Made by a program: the position numbers and the translations under genes
Part shown: piece by piece, positions 25,114 to 33,408 of the stretch
How positions within the stretch are numbered: the first letter of the stretch is position 1
Layout of the letters: each line of letters starts with the position of its first letter
Notes under the pieces: generated by a model
Told to the model about the DNA's origin: nothing
The model's input: only the letters and a program-made list of their open reading frames with translations
Databases searched by the model: none
NCBI RefSeq assembly: GCF_900098745.1
Contig: NZ_FQTT01000010.1
Location: 326,567-390,566 of the forward strand
Length of the DNA: 64,000 nucleotides
Reading direction: 5' to 3'
Origin: Actinomyces glycerinitolerans
GTDB lineage: Bacteria; Actinomycetota; Actinomycetes; Actinomycetales; Actinomycetaceae

Positions 25114-26475
25114 ATGGCTGACACCCCGTCCAGCACTCCCGCGCACGTCCCCTCCCCCGCTGACCCGACCGGCTGGCACTTCGAGACCATGCAGGTGCAG
25201 GCCGGCCACACCCCGGACTCCGACACCGGCGCCCGCGCCATCCCGATCTACCAGTCGACCTCCTTCGTTTTTCCCGACGCCCAGGAGGCCGCCGACCGCT
25301 TCGCCCTGAAGTCCCTGGGCCCGATCTACACGCGCCTGGACAACCCCACCAACCAGATCGTCGCCCGCCGCATCGCTGCCCTCGAGGGCGGCGTCGGCGC
25401 CCACCTGGTCTCCTCCGGGATGGCGGCCCAGGCCCTTACCTTCGTCACCCTGGGCGGGGCCGGCTCCAACATCGTCGCCTCCCCCTCCCTGTACGGCGGC
25501 ACCGTCAACCAGCTGAAGCACACCCTGCCGAAGCTGGGCATCGAGACCCGCTTCGTGGACGAGCCGGGCAACCCCGACGCCTGGGCGGCGCTGGCCGACG
25601 AGCGCACCATTTGCTTCTTCGGCGAGTCCATCCCCAACCCCAAGGGCGACATCCTCGACATCGAGCCGATCGCGCAGACCGCACATGCGCTGGGAATCCC
25701 GCTGGTGGTGGACAACACCGTCGCCTCCCCCTACCTGATCCGCCCCTTCGAGTGGGGTGCCGACATCGTGGTCCACGCGGCCACCAAGTTCCTCGGCGGG
25801 CACGGCTCCACCGTCATGGGCGTGGTCGTGGACTCCGGCAACTTCGACTACGCCTCCCAGCCCGAGCGCTTCCCCGCCTTCAACACCCCCGACCCCTCCT
25901 ACAACGGCCTCGTCTACGCCCGCGACCTGGGCGTGGGCAGTCCGCTGGGCAACATGGCCTTCATCCTGCGGGCCCACACCGCAGGCCAGCGCGACCTCGG
26001 CTTCGCCGCCGGCCCGGTGGACGCCTTCCTGATCGCCCAGGGCGTCGAGACCCTCTCCCTGCGCATGGAACGGCACGTGGATAACGCGATCGCCGTCGCG
26101 CAGTGGCTCGAGGGCCGGCCCGAGGTGGCCGAGGTGCGCTACTCGGGGCTCGAGTCCAGCCCCTACTACGAGCTGCACCGCAAGTATTGCCCGCGGGGCG
26201 CGGGCAGCGTCTTCGCCTTCGACCTGGTCGGCGGCCGGGAGGCCGGCGCCGCCTTCATCGATGCCCTCGGCCTGTTCTCGAACCTGGCCAACATCGGCGA
26301 TGTCCGCTCCCTGGCCGTGCACCCGGCGACGACGACGCACTCGCAGCTGACCGACGCCGAGTTGGCCCGTGCGGGCATCAGCGCCGGCACCGTGCGCCTG
26401 AGCATCGGCATTGAGCACGTCGACGACATCATCGCCGACCTCGAACGGGGCCTGGCCGCCGTCGCCGCGCTCTAG
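25114..26475 (+). CDS. metY: O-acetylhomoserine sulfhydrylase (PLP-dependent)
   Basis: 453 residues from ATG 25114 (AAGGAG 6 nt upstream). The N-terminal part has the family signature TGARAIPIYQSTSFVFPD and YTRLDNPTNQIV. VVDNTVASPYLIRP and VVHAATKFLGGHGS hold the PLP-binding aspartate and the Schiff-base lysine. It converts O-acetylhomoserine and sulfide to homocysteine. The next gene makes O-acetylhomoserine, so the pair gives direct-sulfhydrylation methionine synthesis. Confidence 0.96.
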   Translation: MADTPSSTPAHVPSPADPTGWHFETMQVQAGHTPDSDTGARAIPIYQSTSFVFPDAQEAADRFALKSLGPIYTRLDNPTNQIVARRIAALEGGVGAHLVSSGMAAQALTFVTLGGAGSNIVASPSLYGGTVNQLKHTLPKLGIETRFVDEPGNPDAWAALADERTICFFGESIPNPKGDILDIEPIAQTAHALGIPLVVDNTVASPYLIRPFEWGADIVVHAATKFLGGHGSTVMGVVVDSGNFDYASQPERFPAFNTPDPSYNGLVYARDLGVGSPLGNMAFILRAHTAGQRDLGFAAGPVDAFLIAQGVETLSLRMERHVDNAIAVAQWLEGRPEVAEVRYSGLESSPYYELHRKYCPRGAGSVFAFDLVGGREAGAAFIDALGLFSNLANIGDVRSLAVHPATTTHSQLTDAELARAGISAGTVRLSIGIEHVDDIIADLERGLAAVAAL

Positions 26476-26528
26476 CCCGACCGCCGGGGCCGCGGGGGCC
26501 TCGCCCGGCGCCCGCCGCCCCGGCTACC

Positions 26529-27728
26529 ATGACGGCCATGACCTCGCCCATTTCACCGGTGCCGGGGGTCGGCACGGCGACCCTCAAGCTCGTCGACCGT
26601 TCGGCGGGCTCCCCCACGGGCGCCTGGCGACCCGGCGACGACCCGGGCCACCGCCGCTTCCTGGAGATCGGCGACCTGCCCCTGGACTCCGGCGAGATCC
26701 TGCCCGAGACGCATCTGGCCTTTGAGACCTGGGGGCAGCTGACGCCCGCGCGCGACAACGCCGTCCTGGTGCTGCACGCCCTGACCGGCGACTCCCACGT
26801 CACCGGGGACGCCGGCCCCGGTCACCCCACCGCCGGCTGGTGGGACACCCTGGTCGGCCCCGGCCGCGCCATCGACACCGACCGCTACTTCGTGGTGGCG
26901 GCGAATATCCTCGGCGGCTGCCAGGGCTCCACCGGCCCCTCCTCCACCGCCCCGGACGGCCGCCCCTGGGGCTCACGCTTCCCCTGGCTGACCACCCGCG
27001 ACGCCGTCCGCGCCGAGTCGCGGCTGGCCGACGCCCTCGGCATCGACGCCTTCCACCTGGTCATCGGCGCCTCCCTGGGAGGGCACCGCGCCCTGGAATG
27101 GGGCGTGATGAACCCCGAGCGGGTGCGCAACCTGGCGCTGGTGGCCACCGGCGCCTCCACCACCGCCGACCAACTCGCCTGGTGCCACCTGCAGGAACTG
27201 GCGATCGTCGGGGACCCCTACTTCCTCGACGGCGACTACTACAACCACGTGGTCGGCCCCGTGCGCGGACTGGGACTGGCCCGCGCCATCGCCCACACCA
27301 CCTACCGCTCCGCCGGGGAGCTGGACACGCGCTTCGGCCGCGCCCACCAGGGGCAGGAGGACCCCGCCGTCGGCGGCCGCTATCAGATCGAGTCCTACCT
27401 GGATCACCACGCCGGCAAGCTGCTAGCGCGTTTCGACGCCAACACCTACCTGATCGTCAACCACTCCATGATGGTGCACGACGTCGGTGCCGGGCGCGGC
27501 GGCATCGAGGCGGCCCTGGGGACGGTGACAGCCCGGACGCTGGTGGTCGACGTCGACTCCGATCGGCTCTTCCTGCCGGCGCAGGCCGAGGAACTGGCCC
27601 ATGGCATCCCCGACACCCGCCGGGCCACCATCCACTCCCTGCACGGGCACGACGGCTTCCTCATCGAGGCCGATCAGATGGACGCCGCCCTGCGCGGCTT
27701 CCTGGCCGAGGACGAGCCCGGCCGATGA
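26529..27728 (+). CDS. metX: Homoserine O-acetyltransferase
   Basis: 399 residues (or 396 if the second ATG at 26538 is used). An alpha/beta-hydrolase fold acyltransferase: VLHALTGDSHVTGD, NILGGCQGSTGPSS, and HSLHGHDGFLIEAD with the catalytic His. The nucleophile Ser182 lies in GASLGGHRALEW, where most family members have GGSMGG. Acylates homoserine for MetY. It overlaps the next hydrolase gene by 4 nt. Confidence 0.94.
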   Translation: MTAMTSPISPVPGVGTATLKLVDRSAGSPTGAWRPGDDPGHRRFLEIGDLPLDSGEILPETHLAFETWGQLTPARDNAVLVLHALTGDSHVTGDAGPGHPTAGWWDTLVGPGRAIDTDRYFVVAANILGGCQGSTGPSSTAPDGRPWGSRFPWLTTRDAVRAESRLADALGIDAFHLVIGASLGGHRALEWGVMNPERVRNLALVATGASTTADQLAWCHLQELAIVGDPYFLDGDYYNHVVGPVRGLGLARAIAHTTYRSAGELDTRFGRAHQGQEDPAVGGRYQIESYLDHHAGKLLARFDANTYLIVNHSMMVHDVGAGRGGIEAALGTVTARTLVVDVDSDRLFLPAQAEELAHGIPDTRRATIHSLHGHDGFLIEADQMDAALRGFLAEDEPGR

Positions 27729-28804
27729 GCACGCCCACCGACCGGGCCCCCGCAGCCCCCGTCGACGCCTGGGGACCGGACGTGCTCGGCCCCGGCTTCC
27801 GCGCCCGCACGCTGCGGCTGCTGCCGGATGCGGAGGACGACGACGCCGTCGCCACCCTGGTCCACCACGTGCCCGCCCTGGACCCGGCCGCCCTGCCCGG
27901 CACCCCCACAATCCCGCGCTTCACCTTCCTGTACCTGCACGGCTGGAACGACTACTTCTTCCAGACGCACTTCGCCCGGGAGATCTCCCGCAGCGGCGGC
28001 GCCTTCTACGCCCTGGACCTGCGCCGCTACGGGCGTTCCCTGCGCGCGGGGCAGATGCATGGCTGGGTCACCTCCCTGACCGACTACGACGAGGAGATCG
28101 GCCTGGCCCTGGCGGCCATCCGCGCCGCCGAGGGCTGGGACACCCCCACCGTGCTGTGCGGTCACTCCACCGGCGGGCTCACCGCCGCCCTGTGGGCCGA
28201 CCGCCACCCCGGCGCCGTCTCCGCACTGGTGCTGAACTCCGCCTGGCTGGAGATCCAGGGCGCCGAGCCGGTGCGCCTGGTCGGCGAGCCGGTGGTGCGC
28301 ACGCTCGCCCGCCGCGACCCGCACATGGTGATCCCTACCCGCACCTATCCGCCGGAGGCCTTGTACTCGCTCGCCGACGGCTGGGACGTGGAGCGCGACG
28401 GCGAACTGCCCGATCCCGCCTGGGCGGACGACCCGTATGTGACCGGCTGGAACGTCGACCACGACTGGAAGATCGTGCCGTCGGCCCCCATACGCCCCGG
28501 CTGGCTGTTGGCGATCCTGGCCGGCCAGGCACGGGTGGCCGCGGGCCTGGATGTGCGCTGCCCGATCCTGTCCATGGGCTCGGCCCGCAGCCATTTGAGC
28601 GTGACCTGGACACCCGAGGCGCGCAGCACCGATACGGTGGTCGACGCCGACGCCACCGCCCGTCGGGCCATCGGCCTGGGCAACCTGGTGACGGTGGCCC
28701 GCTTCGAGGGCGGCGTGCACGACCTGGTGCTGTCCGCCCCGCCCGTGCGCGACCAGGTGTTTTCGGCGCTGCGCCGCTGGCTGCGCGGCTACGTGCTCAC
28801 CTGA
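27725..28804 (+). CDS. Alpha/beta hydrolase (serine hydrolase, lysophospholipase-like)
   Basis: 359 residues, ATGA overlap with metX. FTFLYLHGWNDYFFQTHFAR is the oxyanion-hole region, VLCGHSTGGLTAALWADRHP the nucleophile elbow (Ser in GHSTG), and FEGGVHDLVLSA supplies the likely catalytic His. No signal peptide or membrane span. Similar proteins are annotated as alpha/beta hydrolase or Hydrolase_4. Coupling to metX is notable but its substrate cannot be read from sequence. Confidence 0.8.
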   Translation: MSTPTDRAPAAPVDAWGPDVLGPGFRARTLRLLPDAEDDDAVATLVHHVPALDPAALPGTPTIPRFTFLYLHGWNDYFFQTHFAREISRSGGAFYALDLRRYGRSLRAGQMHGWVTSLTDYDEEIGLALAAIRAAEGWDTPTVLCGHSTGGLTAALWADRHPGAVSALVLNSAWLEIQGAEPVRLVGEPVVRTLARRDPHMVIPTRTYPPEALYSLADGWDVERDGELPDPAWADDPYVTGWNVDHDWKIVPSAPIRPGWLLAILAGQARVAAGLDVRCPILSMGSARSHLSVTWTPEARSTDTVVDADATARRAIGLGNLVTVARFEGGVHDLVLSAPPVRDQVFSALRRWLRGYVLT

Positions 28805-28846
28805 GGCCACGGCGCTAGGCGATTTCCACGTCTTCACCGCCTGTTA

Positions 28847-28903
28847 CGAGCTTTTGCACCCTGGTGTGCGGTAAATTCCCGCACACCAGGGTGCAAAAGC
28901 TCG
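28847..28903. repeat. 57-bp palindromic repeat, copy 1
   Basis: A perfect hairpin with 25-bp arms: the left arm starts CGAGCTTTTGCACCCTGG (28847-28871), the right arm ends AGGGTGCAAAAGCTCG (28879-28903), and the loop is 7 nt. Copies with nearly the same sequence lie at 31952-32008 and 46052-46108. It sits just after the metYX-hydrolase operon and could also terminate it. Confidence 0.9.
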
Positions 28904-28981
28904 CAGTAGACGACCGGTGCCCGGGCTGGGTCACTCGAGCCAAGGGCTACGGGGCCACCAGGACGACTTTCTTCTTCCCGA

Positions 28982-29001
28982 CCCCTACCCGGAGGTAGGG
29001 G
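28982..29001. promoter_or_regulatory. GC-rich palindrome upstream of the LPG-synthase-like gene
   Basis: CCCCTACC (28982-28989) pairs with GGTAGGGG (28994-29001). It is followed by TCCCCGACTCCGGGGGGAG, a second small hairpin. Both lie 70-110 bp before the next start and may be regulator-binding sites. Confidence 0.35.
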
Positions 29002-29091
29002 ATGTCCCCGACTCCGGGGGGAGCCCGATTCAGGGGCCGTTCATCCGCGGGGGTGAGGTGACCTGCACCACTGCTCGCGCACCATGGATTC

Positions 29092-30519
29092 ATGTCCGCC
29101 CCAGCCATCTCACCGTCATCTCCCACCACCGCGGCGAGCCCCACCTGGCCGCGCATGACCCCCTCCGCAAGCGCCGCCACCCCGACACAGGTCCACACCC
29201 CGAGGCGGCCGTACCGCACGCCGGCGCCGACGGCGCGCCCGCGTCACGCGGTTGCCCCCACCTCGGCACGCCCCTCCCGCGCGGCGCGCTACCGCACCAT
29301 CGGGTTGACGCTGCTGGGCGTGGCCGCCGGCCTGCTCGCCGTCGTCATCGCCGTCGTCTGGAGCGCGGACGCTCGACCCTCGAGCCGGCTGCTCGTGCCG
29401 CTGCTGACCGGGCTCGTCCTGCTGGCCGTATGGCACCGCGAGCGCGTCACGCGACGCGCCCGCCCGGCCGCGGACACGCAGCGCGAGGAACTGGGCGCGC
29501 TCGTGCGCACGCATGGCGCCGGTACGCTCGGCTGGATGGCGACCTGGCCCGGCAACCAGGCGTGGATCACCGCCGACGGGGCCACCGGCTTCGCCTACCG
29601 GGCCGGCGGCGGCGTCGCCCTCACGCTCGGCGACCCGGCCACCGCGCCCGACAAGGTGGGCGCCGCAGTCGACGCCTTCGCCGCCTTCGCTGCCGACTCC
29701 GGGCTGATCCCGGCCCTGTACTCCGTGCACGCCCCGGTGATGGAGGCGGCGCGCTCGCGTGGCTGGACCGTCCTGCAGGTCGCCGAGGAGGCGGTGCTCG
29801 ACCTGGACGGCCTGGAGTTCCGCGGCAAGGCCTTCCAGGACGTGCGCACCGCCCTGAATCACGCGCGCCGGGAGGGGATCACCGCCCAATGGACCAGCTG
29901 GCCCACGGCGCCCGCCGGCCTGCGCGACCAGATCCGCGCCATCTCCCAGGAGTGGGCAGCGGACAAGCCCCTGCCGGAGATGGGCTTCACCCTCGGCGGC
30001 CTGGCCGAACTCGACGACGCCGACACCCGCCTGCTGCTGGCCGTCGACGCCGAGGGCACCGTCCACGCCGTCACCTCCTGGCTGCCCGTGTACCGCGACG
30101 GCGAGGTCGTCGGCCTCACCCTGGACGTCATGCGTCGGCGGCGCGGCGGGTGGCGGCCGGCCATCGAATACCTGATCGCCCGCGCGGTCCAGGACGCGCA
30201 GGCCGAGGGGCTGGAGCTGCTGTCCCTGTCCGGCGCCCCACTGGCCCGCTCCGCCGATGCCGCCTGCCCGGGCGTGACCGCGGCTCGCCTGGACCCGGTG
30301 CTGGACCGGCTGGCCCGCCTGCTGGAGCCGGCCTACGGCTTCGCCTCCCTGCACGCCTTCAAGCAGAAGTTCCAGCCGCGAGCGGTGCCCATGTACCTGG
30401 CGGTGCCGGAGGCCATCGACCTGCCGGCGGTGGGGCTGGCGATCGCACACGCCTACGTGCCCGGCCTCACACCCGCGCAGGCGGCCCGCTTCGCCCGGGT
30501 GCTGGTGCATCATGACTGA
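29092..30519 (+). CDS. Phosphatidylglycerol lysyltransferase-like (DUF2156) membrane protein
   Basis: 475 residues. A long polar Pro/Ser/Thr/Ala N-terminus (~1-68) is followed by two membrane segments (~70-90 LTLLGVAAGLLAVVIAVVW; ~97-113 LLVPLLTGLVLLAVW). The soluble C-terminal part (~130-475) matches the MprF/LPG-synthase catalytic domain: GNQAWITADGATGFAYR, FRGKAFQDVRTALNHARREG, GGWRPAIEYLIARAVQ and ASLHAFKQKFQPR. The family transfers lysine or another amino acid from tRNA to phosphatidylglycerol, or acts on related lipids. The usual many-helix flippase part is missing, so it may be synthase-only. Overlaps the next gene by 8 nt. Confidence 0.82.
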   Translation: MSAPAISPSSPTTAASPTWPRMTPSASAATPTQVHTPRRPYRTPAPTARPRHAVAPTSARPSRAARYRTIGLTLLGVAAGLLAVVIAVVWSADARPSSRLLVPLLTGLVLLAVWHRERVTRRARPAADTQREELGALVRTHGAGTLGWMATWPGNQAWITADGATGFAYRAGGGVALTLGDPATAPDKVGAAVDAFAAFAADSGLIPALYSVHAPVMEAARSRGWTVLQVAEEAVLDLDGLEFRGKAFQDVRTALNHARREGITAQWTSWPTAPAGLRDQIRAISQEWAADKPLPEMGFTLGGLAELDDADTRLLLAVDAEGTVHAVTSWLPVYRDGEVVGLTLDVMRRRRGGWRPAIEYLIARAVQDAQAEGLELLSLSGAPLARSADAACPGVTAARLDPVLDRLARLLEPAYGFASLHAFKQKFQPRAVPMYLAVPEAIDLPAVGLAIAHAYVPGLTPAQAARFARVLVHHD

Positions 30520-31891
30520 CGGAGTGGTGCAGCTACTGCGGCAGGTGCGGCTGCTGCACCCGTGGATGGGGGCGGCCTGCCTGGCGGTCGTGGCAGCGGT
30601 GGCGGCCGCGGTGTGGGTCACTCGCACCCGGCACCTGCCGTGGCGCCGGCAGCTCGCCGCGCCACTGGCCGGGGCGGGGACCGGAGCGACCTGCTGGCTG
30701 GTGGTCGACTGCCTGTGGCGGCCCTTCGCCGACGGCGTGGGCGGCACCGTGTGGCTGTGGGTGGCGTTGACGGCGACCGTCGTCGTCCAGGTCCTACTCG
30801 GCGGGGACGCGGCCGCCGACCGGGCCCGAGTGCGCGAGCGCAAGCGGCGGATGGTGCGCGCCGCCGGGTCGGGCGTGTCCATCACCGCCACCGTGGCAGC
30901 CGCCTGCCTGGCCGTCAACGCGTTCTTCGCCGCCTACCCGTCGGCCGCCGCGGTGCTCGGCATGGGGGTGGCAACGACGCCGTTGGCGTCCCTGCCGGCC
31001 GCGGCCACCCTGCCGCGTCACCCCGAGCGCGGGCAAGGCGCGCTTGAAGACACGTGGCAGGCGCCCGCCGCCATGCCGCAGACCGGGGCCGTCGTCACCG
31101 CCACCATTCCGGCCGGCGACCAGTCCGGCACCGACGGCTTCACACCCCGCGACGCCTACATCTACCTGCCGCCGGCCTACCTGACGCCGCAGCGCCCGGC
31201 ACTGCCGGTGCTGGTGCTGCTGACCGGCCAGCCGGGCAGCCCCTCGGACTGGTTCGAGCTGGGCGGGTTGAAGGACTCGCTGGACGCCTACGCCGCCGCG
31301 CACGCCGGCCTGGCGCCGGTGGTGGTGGTTGCGGATCTGCTGGGCAGCCCCTATCGCAACCCCCTGTGCGCGGACACGGTGCGCGGCGGAAAGGTGGCCA
31401 CCTACCTGGAGCGGGACGTGCCCGCGTGGATTCGTGCTCACCTGCAGGTGGACGACGACGCCGCGCACTGGGCGATCGGAGGGCTGTCCAACGGCGGCAC
31501 CTGCGCACTGCAGGCGGTGACCCGCTCCCCGCAGGTCTACCCCACCTTCCTGGCGATGAGCGCCGAGGAGCACCCCACCCTGGGGTCGGAGCAGCGCACC
31601 ATCGACGTCGGCTTCGACGGGGACCGGGCCGCCTACGCGGCGAACGACCCCCTGTCCCTGCTGGCGGCCGCGCCGGCCGGAAGCTACGCGGGCGTGGCCG
31701 GGGTGTTGTCGGTGGGCACCGGGGACGACCGCTACGCGCAGGTGGTGCCGACCGTCGCTGACGCGGCCATGCGGGCGGGCATGTCCGTGACGGAGCGGGA
31801 GTATCCCGGCGGGCACACGTGGGCGGTGTGGTCGGCGGCGCTGCGCGATCAGCTCGACTGGCTGGGGCAGCGCCTCGCGCTCACGGCCTGA
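30512..31891 (+). CDS. Membrane-anchored esterase (mycolyltransferase/esterase D fold)
   Basis: 459 residues. Four hydrophobic segments (~17-36, ~50-67, ~75-95, ~113-135) precede an outward-facing hydrolase domain (~190-459). DAYIYLPPAYLTPQRP and LPVLVLLTGQPGSPSDW are esterase-D-like, GLSNGGTCALQA is the nucleophile elbow, and EYPGGHTWAVW carries the catalytic His. Similar proteins sit next to LPG-synthase-like genes in actinobacteria; the pairing suggests joint work on membrane or wall lipids. Substrate unknown. Confidence 0.8.
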   Translation: MTDGVVQLLRQVRLLHPWMGAACLAVVAAVAAAVWVTRTRHLPWRRQLAAPLAGAGTGATCWLVVDCLWRPFADGVGGTVWLWVALTATVVVQVLLGGDAAADRARVRERKRRMVRAAGSGVSITATVAAACLAVNAFFAAYPSAAAVLGMGVATTPLASLPAAATLPRHPERGQGALEDTWQAPAAMPQTGAVVTATIPAGDQSGTDGFTPRDAYIYLPPAYLTPQRPALPVLVLLTGQPGSPSDWFELGGLKDSLDAYAAAHAGLAPVVVVADLLGSPYRNPLCADTVRGGKVATYLERDVPAWIRAHLQVDDDAAHWAIGGLSNGGTCALQAVTRSPQVYPTFLAMSAEEHPTLGSEQRTIDVGFDGDRAAYAANDPLSLLAAAPAGSYAGVAGVLSVGTGDDRYAQVVPTVADAAMRAGMSVTEREYPGGHTWAVWSAALRDQLDWLGQRLALTA

Positions 31892-31926
31892 GCCGCTCAC
31901 GGCCTGAGCCGCTCACGGTCTGAGCC
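31878..31926 (+). repeat. Three tandem 16-17-bp units spanning the esterase stop codon
   Basis: GCTCACGGCCTGAGCC occurs at 31878 and 31894, and a third copy with two changes at 31910. The first unit encodes the last codons and the TGA stop. Slippage here would not alter the protein. Confidence 0.7.
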
Positions 31927-31951
31927 TGGGGCACGCCTTTCCCCTCTGATA

Positions 31952-32008
31952 CGAGCTTTTGCACCCTGGTGTGCGGCTATTTGCCATACACCAGGGTGCA
32001 AAAGCTCG
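31952..32008. repeat. 57-bp palindromic repeat, copy 2
   Basis: Left arm CGAGCTTTTGCACCCTGGTG onward, right arm CACCAGGGTGCAAAAGCTCG. The outer 21 bp pair perfectly. It lies between the convergent esterase and RAMA-domain genes, so it may act as a bidirectional terminator. Confidence 0.9.
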
Positions 32009-32098
32009 CAGTAGGCGACCGGGCGACCCCTGAGGCGACCGGGCGGCCTCTGAGGCAACCCGGGCGGCCTCCGCCGTCCGCCGTTCCGGTTCCCGCCT

Positions 32099-33115
32099 TC
32101 AGGCCAGTAGTTCGCGCAGGCTCGGGCCGCCGACGCCGACGCGCCACACGCGCCAGCCGTCAATGTCCTGGGTGTGCTGGGCGGCGTTGGCGGCCGCGGA
32201 CGGGTCCCGGTAAGCGGTGCCGTCGGCCAGGGTGATGGTGCCGTCGGCGGCCAGAGTCGCCCGGTGATCGATGCCGCGGCGCCGGCGCAGCCACACCAGG
32301 GTCGCCGGGGTCTCGAGCGCCTGGGCGATGGTCGCCAGGGCCTGCTCCGAGGCCGCACCGGAGGGGACCGTGGGCTCGGCGCCGAGTGCCGCCGCATCCA
32401 GGCGGTGTCCACTGGCGGAGACGGGGACCGGGGCCACGGCATCGGGCTGGGGGCTGGGCGGCTCGGCAACCACCGGCGTGGGCACGGTGGCGGTGGAAGG
32501 CTCGGGGTCGGCGTCCGGGGCCGCCGTCTGCACGGCCGGGTCGGCGGCCTGGTCCAGGTCCAGCGCCTGGCTGGCGACGTCGGTGTGCAGCAGCTCCACG
32601 GATACCAGGGCACGTCCGTCCTCGGTGGAGCGCACCCGCAGTTCATGCAACTCCACGCCGGATTCGGCGATCATGCCGAAGGAGGTGCGCACGTCGTCGG
32701 CGATGGTGGTGGCCACGATGGTCAGACGCGGCCCGGGCTCGACGCCGGCGGGCATGGCGCCGCGGAATCCGGACCAGTCCCGCTCGAAGGCGGGCAGGCC
32801 CCCGGGGTAACGGGAGGCGAGCTGGTCGCGTCCGGTACGGGCGGCGTTGGTGGCGCGGGCCATGGCCAGCAGCAGTGCGGTGGAGTCGAGCACGTCAATG
32901 ACCTCAATGGTGATGACCTGGCCGGCGGCGTCGAGCGCGGTCAGGGCGTCGCCCCCGACTACCTGGTCCCAGCCGACGGCCAGCAGCGGGCGGTGCAGGA
33001 CCTCGGCGATCTGGCGGCGCACCGCGGCCAGGACGGCGGTGCGATCCGCATCGGTGGCAGGGCGGCCGAGAACCGCGGGCTCGAGCCGGTCATCCTTGAG
33101 GTCAAAGAGCGCCAT
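32099..33115 (-). CDS. RAMA-domain protein of unknown function
   Basis: 338 residues. The C-terminal ~85 residues (ATLVWLRRRRGIDHRATLAA, DGTAYRDPSAAANAA, DGWRVWRVG, SLRELL) fit the RAMA domain, a small module predicted to recognise modified DNA and often attached to restriction enzymes and methylases. The N-terminal ~180 residues (TIEVIDVLDSTALLLAMARA, LTIVATTIADDVRTSFGMI) resemble a stand-alone sensor or inactive nuclease-like domain; no clear D-ExK is visible. A Pro/Ala/Glu-rich linker (~185-245) joins them. No methylase or nuclease gene lies beside it. Confidence 0.6.
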   Translation of the reverse strand: MALFDLKDDRLEPAVLGRPATDADRTAVLAAVRRQIAEVLHRPLLAVGWDQVVGGDALTALDAAGQVITIEVIDVLDSTALLLAMARATNAARTGRDQLASRYPGGLPAFERDWSGFRGAMPAGVEPGPRLTIVATTIADDVRTSFGMIAESGVELHELRVRSTEDGRALVSVELLHTDVASQALDLDQAADPAVQTAAPDADPEPSTATVPTPVVAEPPSPQPDAVAPVPVSASGHRLDAAALGAEPTVPSGAASEQALATIAQALETPATLVWLRRRRGIDHRATLAADGTITLADGTAYRDPSAAANAAQHTQDIDGWRVWRVGVGGPSLRELLA

Positions 33116-33252
33116 CTTGCTGTGCCTTCCTGTCCGGCGCTCACCGCCCCGACGGGTCGCGCACTGTGCTGGGCCATCTTCTCACGCGCGGCCCCGAATA
33201 CCGCCCCCGTGTGGGCGCCTGCACACGCCAACCGGAAGTCAGCGTGCGCGCA

Positions 33253-33384
33253 TTGTCACCAACCGGGACAAACGACCGACTCATCGCCCCGGGTCGTTTT
33301 TGAGAACCGCATGATTCCAACGGTCACTAACTCGCGCTTAAGCGCTGCGGGCGCGTTTGTCCCCGTTCATGACAGTTCAGGACA
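33253..33384 (-). repeat. E-family dispersed element, copy E2
   Basis: About 132 bp between the RAMA gene and the transglutaminase gene. The core AACCGCATGATTCCAACG (33305-33322) is identical to that of copy E3 and is the reverse complement of E1's core. Outer arms TTGTCACCAACCGGGACAAA and GTTTGTCCCCGTTCATGACA mirror each other. An inner AAACGACC...GGTCGTTT hairpin (to 33299) flanks the core. It lies at the 3' end of the transglutaminase gene. Confidence 0.6.
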
Positions 33385-33408
33385 TTCCGGCGCCTAGGAT
33401 CCAACCGC

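Noticed and set aside
28917-30515. 532-codon plus-strand frame overlapping the LPG-synthase-like gene
   Set aside because: Arg/Pro/Gly-rich out-of-frame shadow; the frame from 29092 has membrane helices and the DUF2156 motifs.
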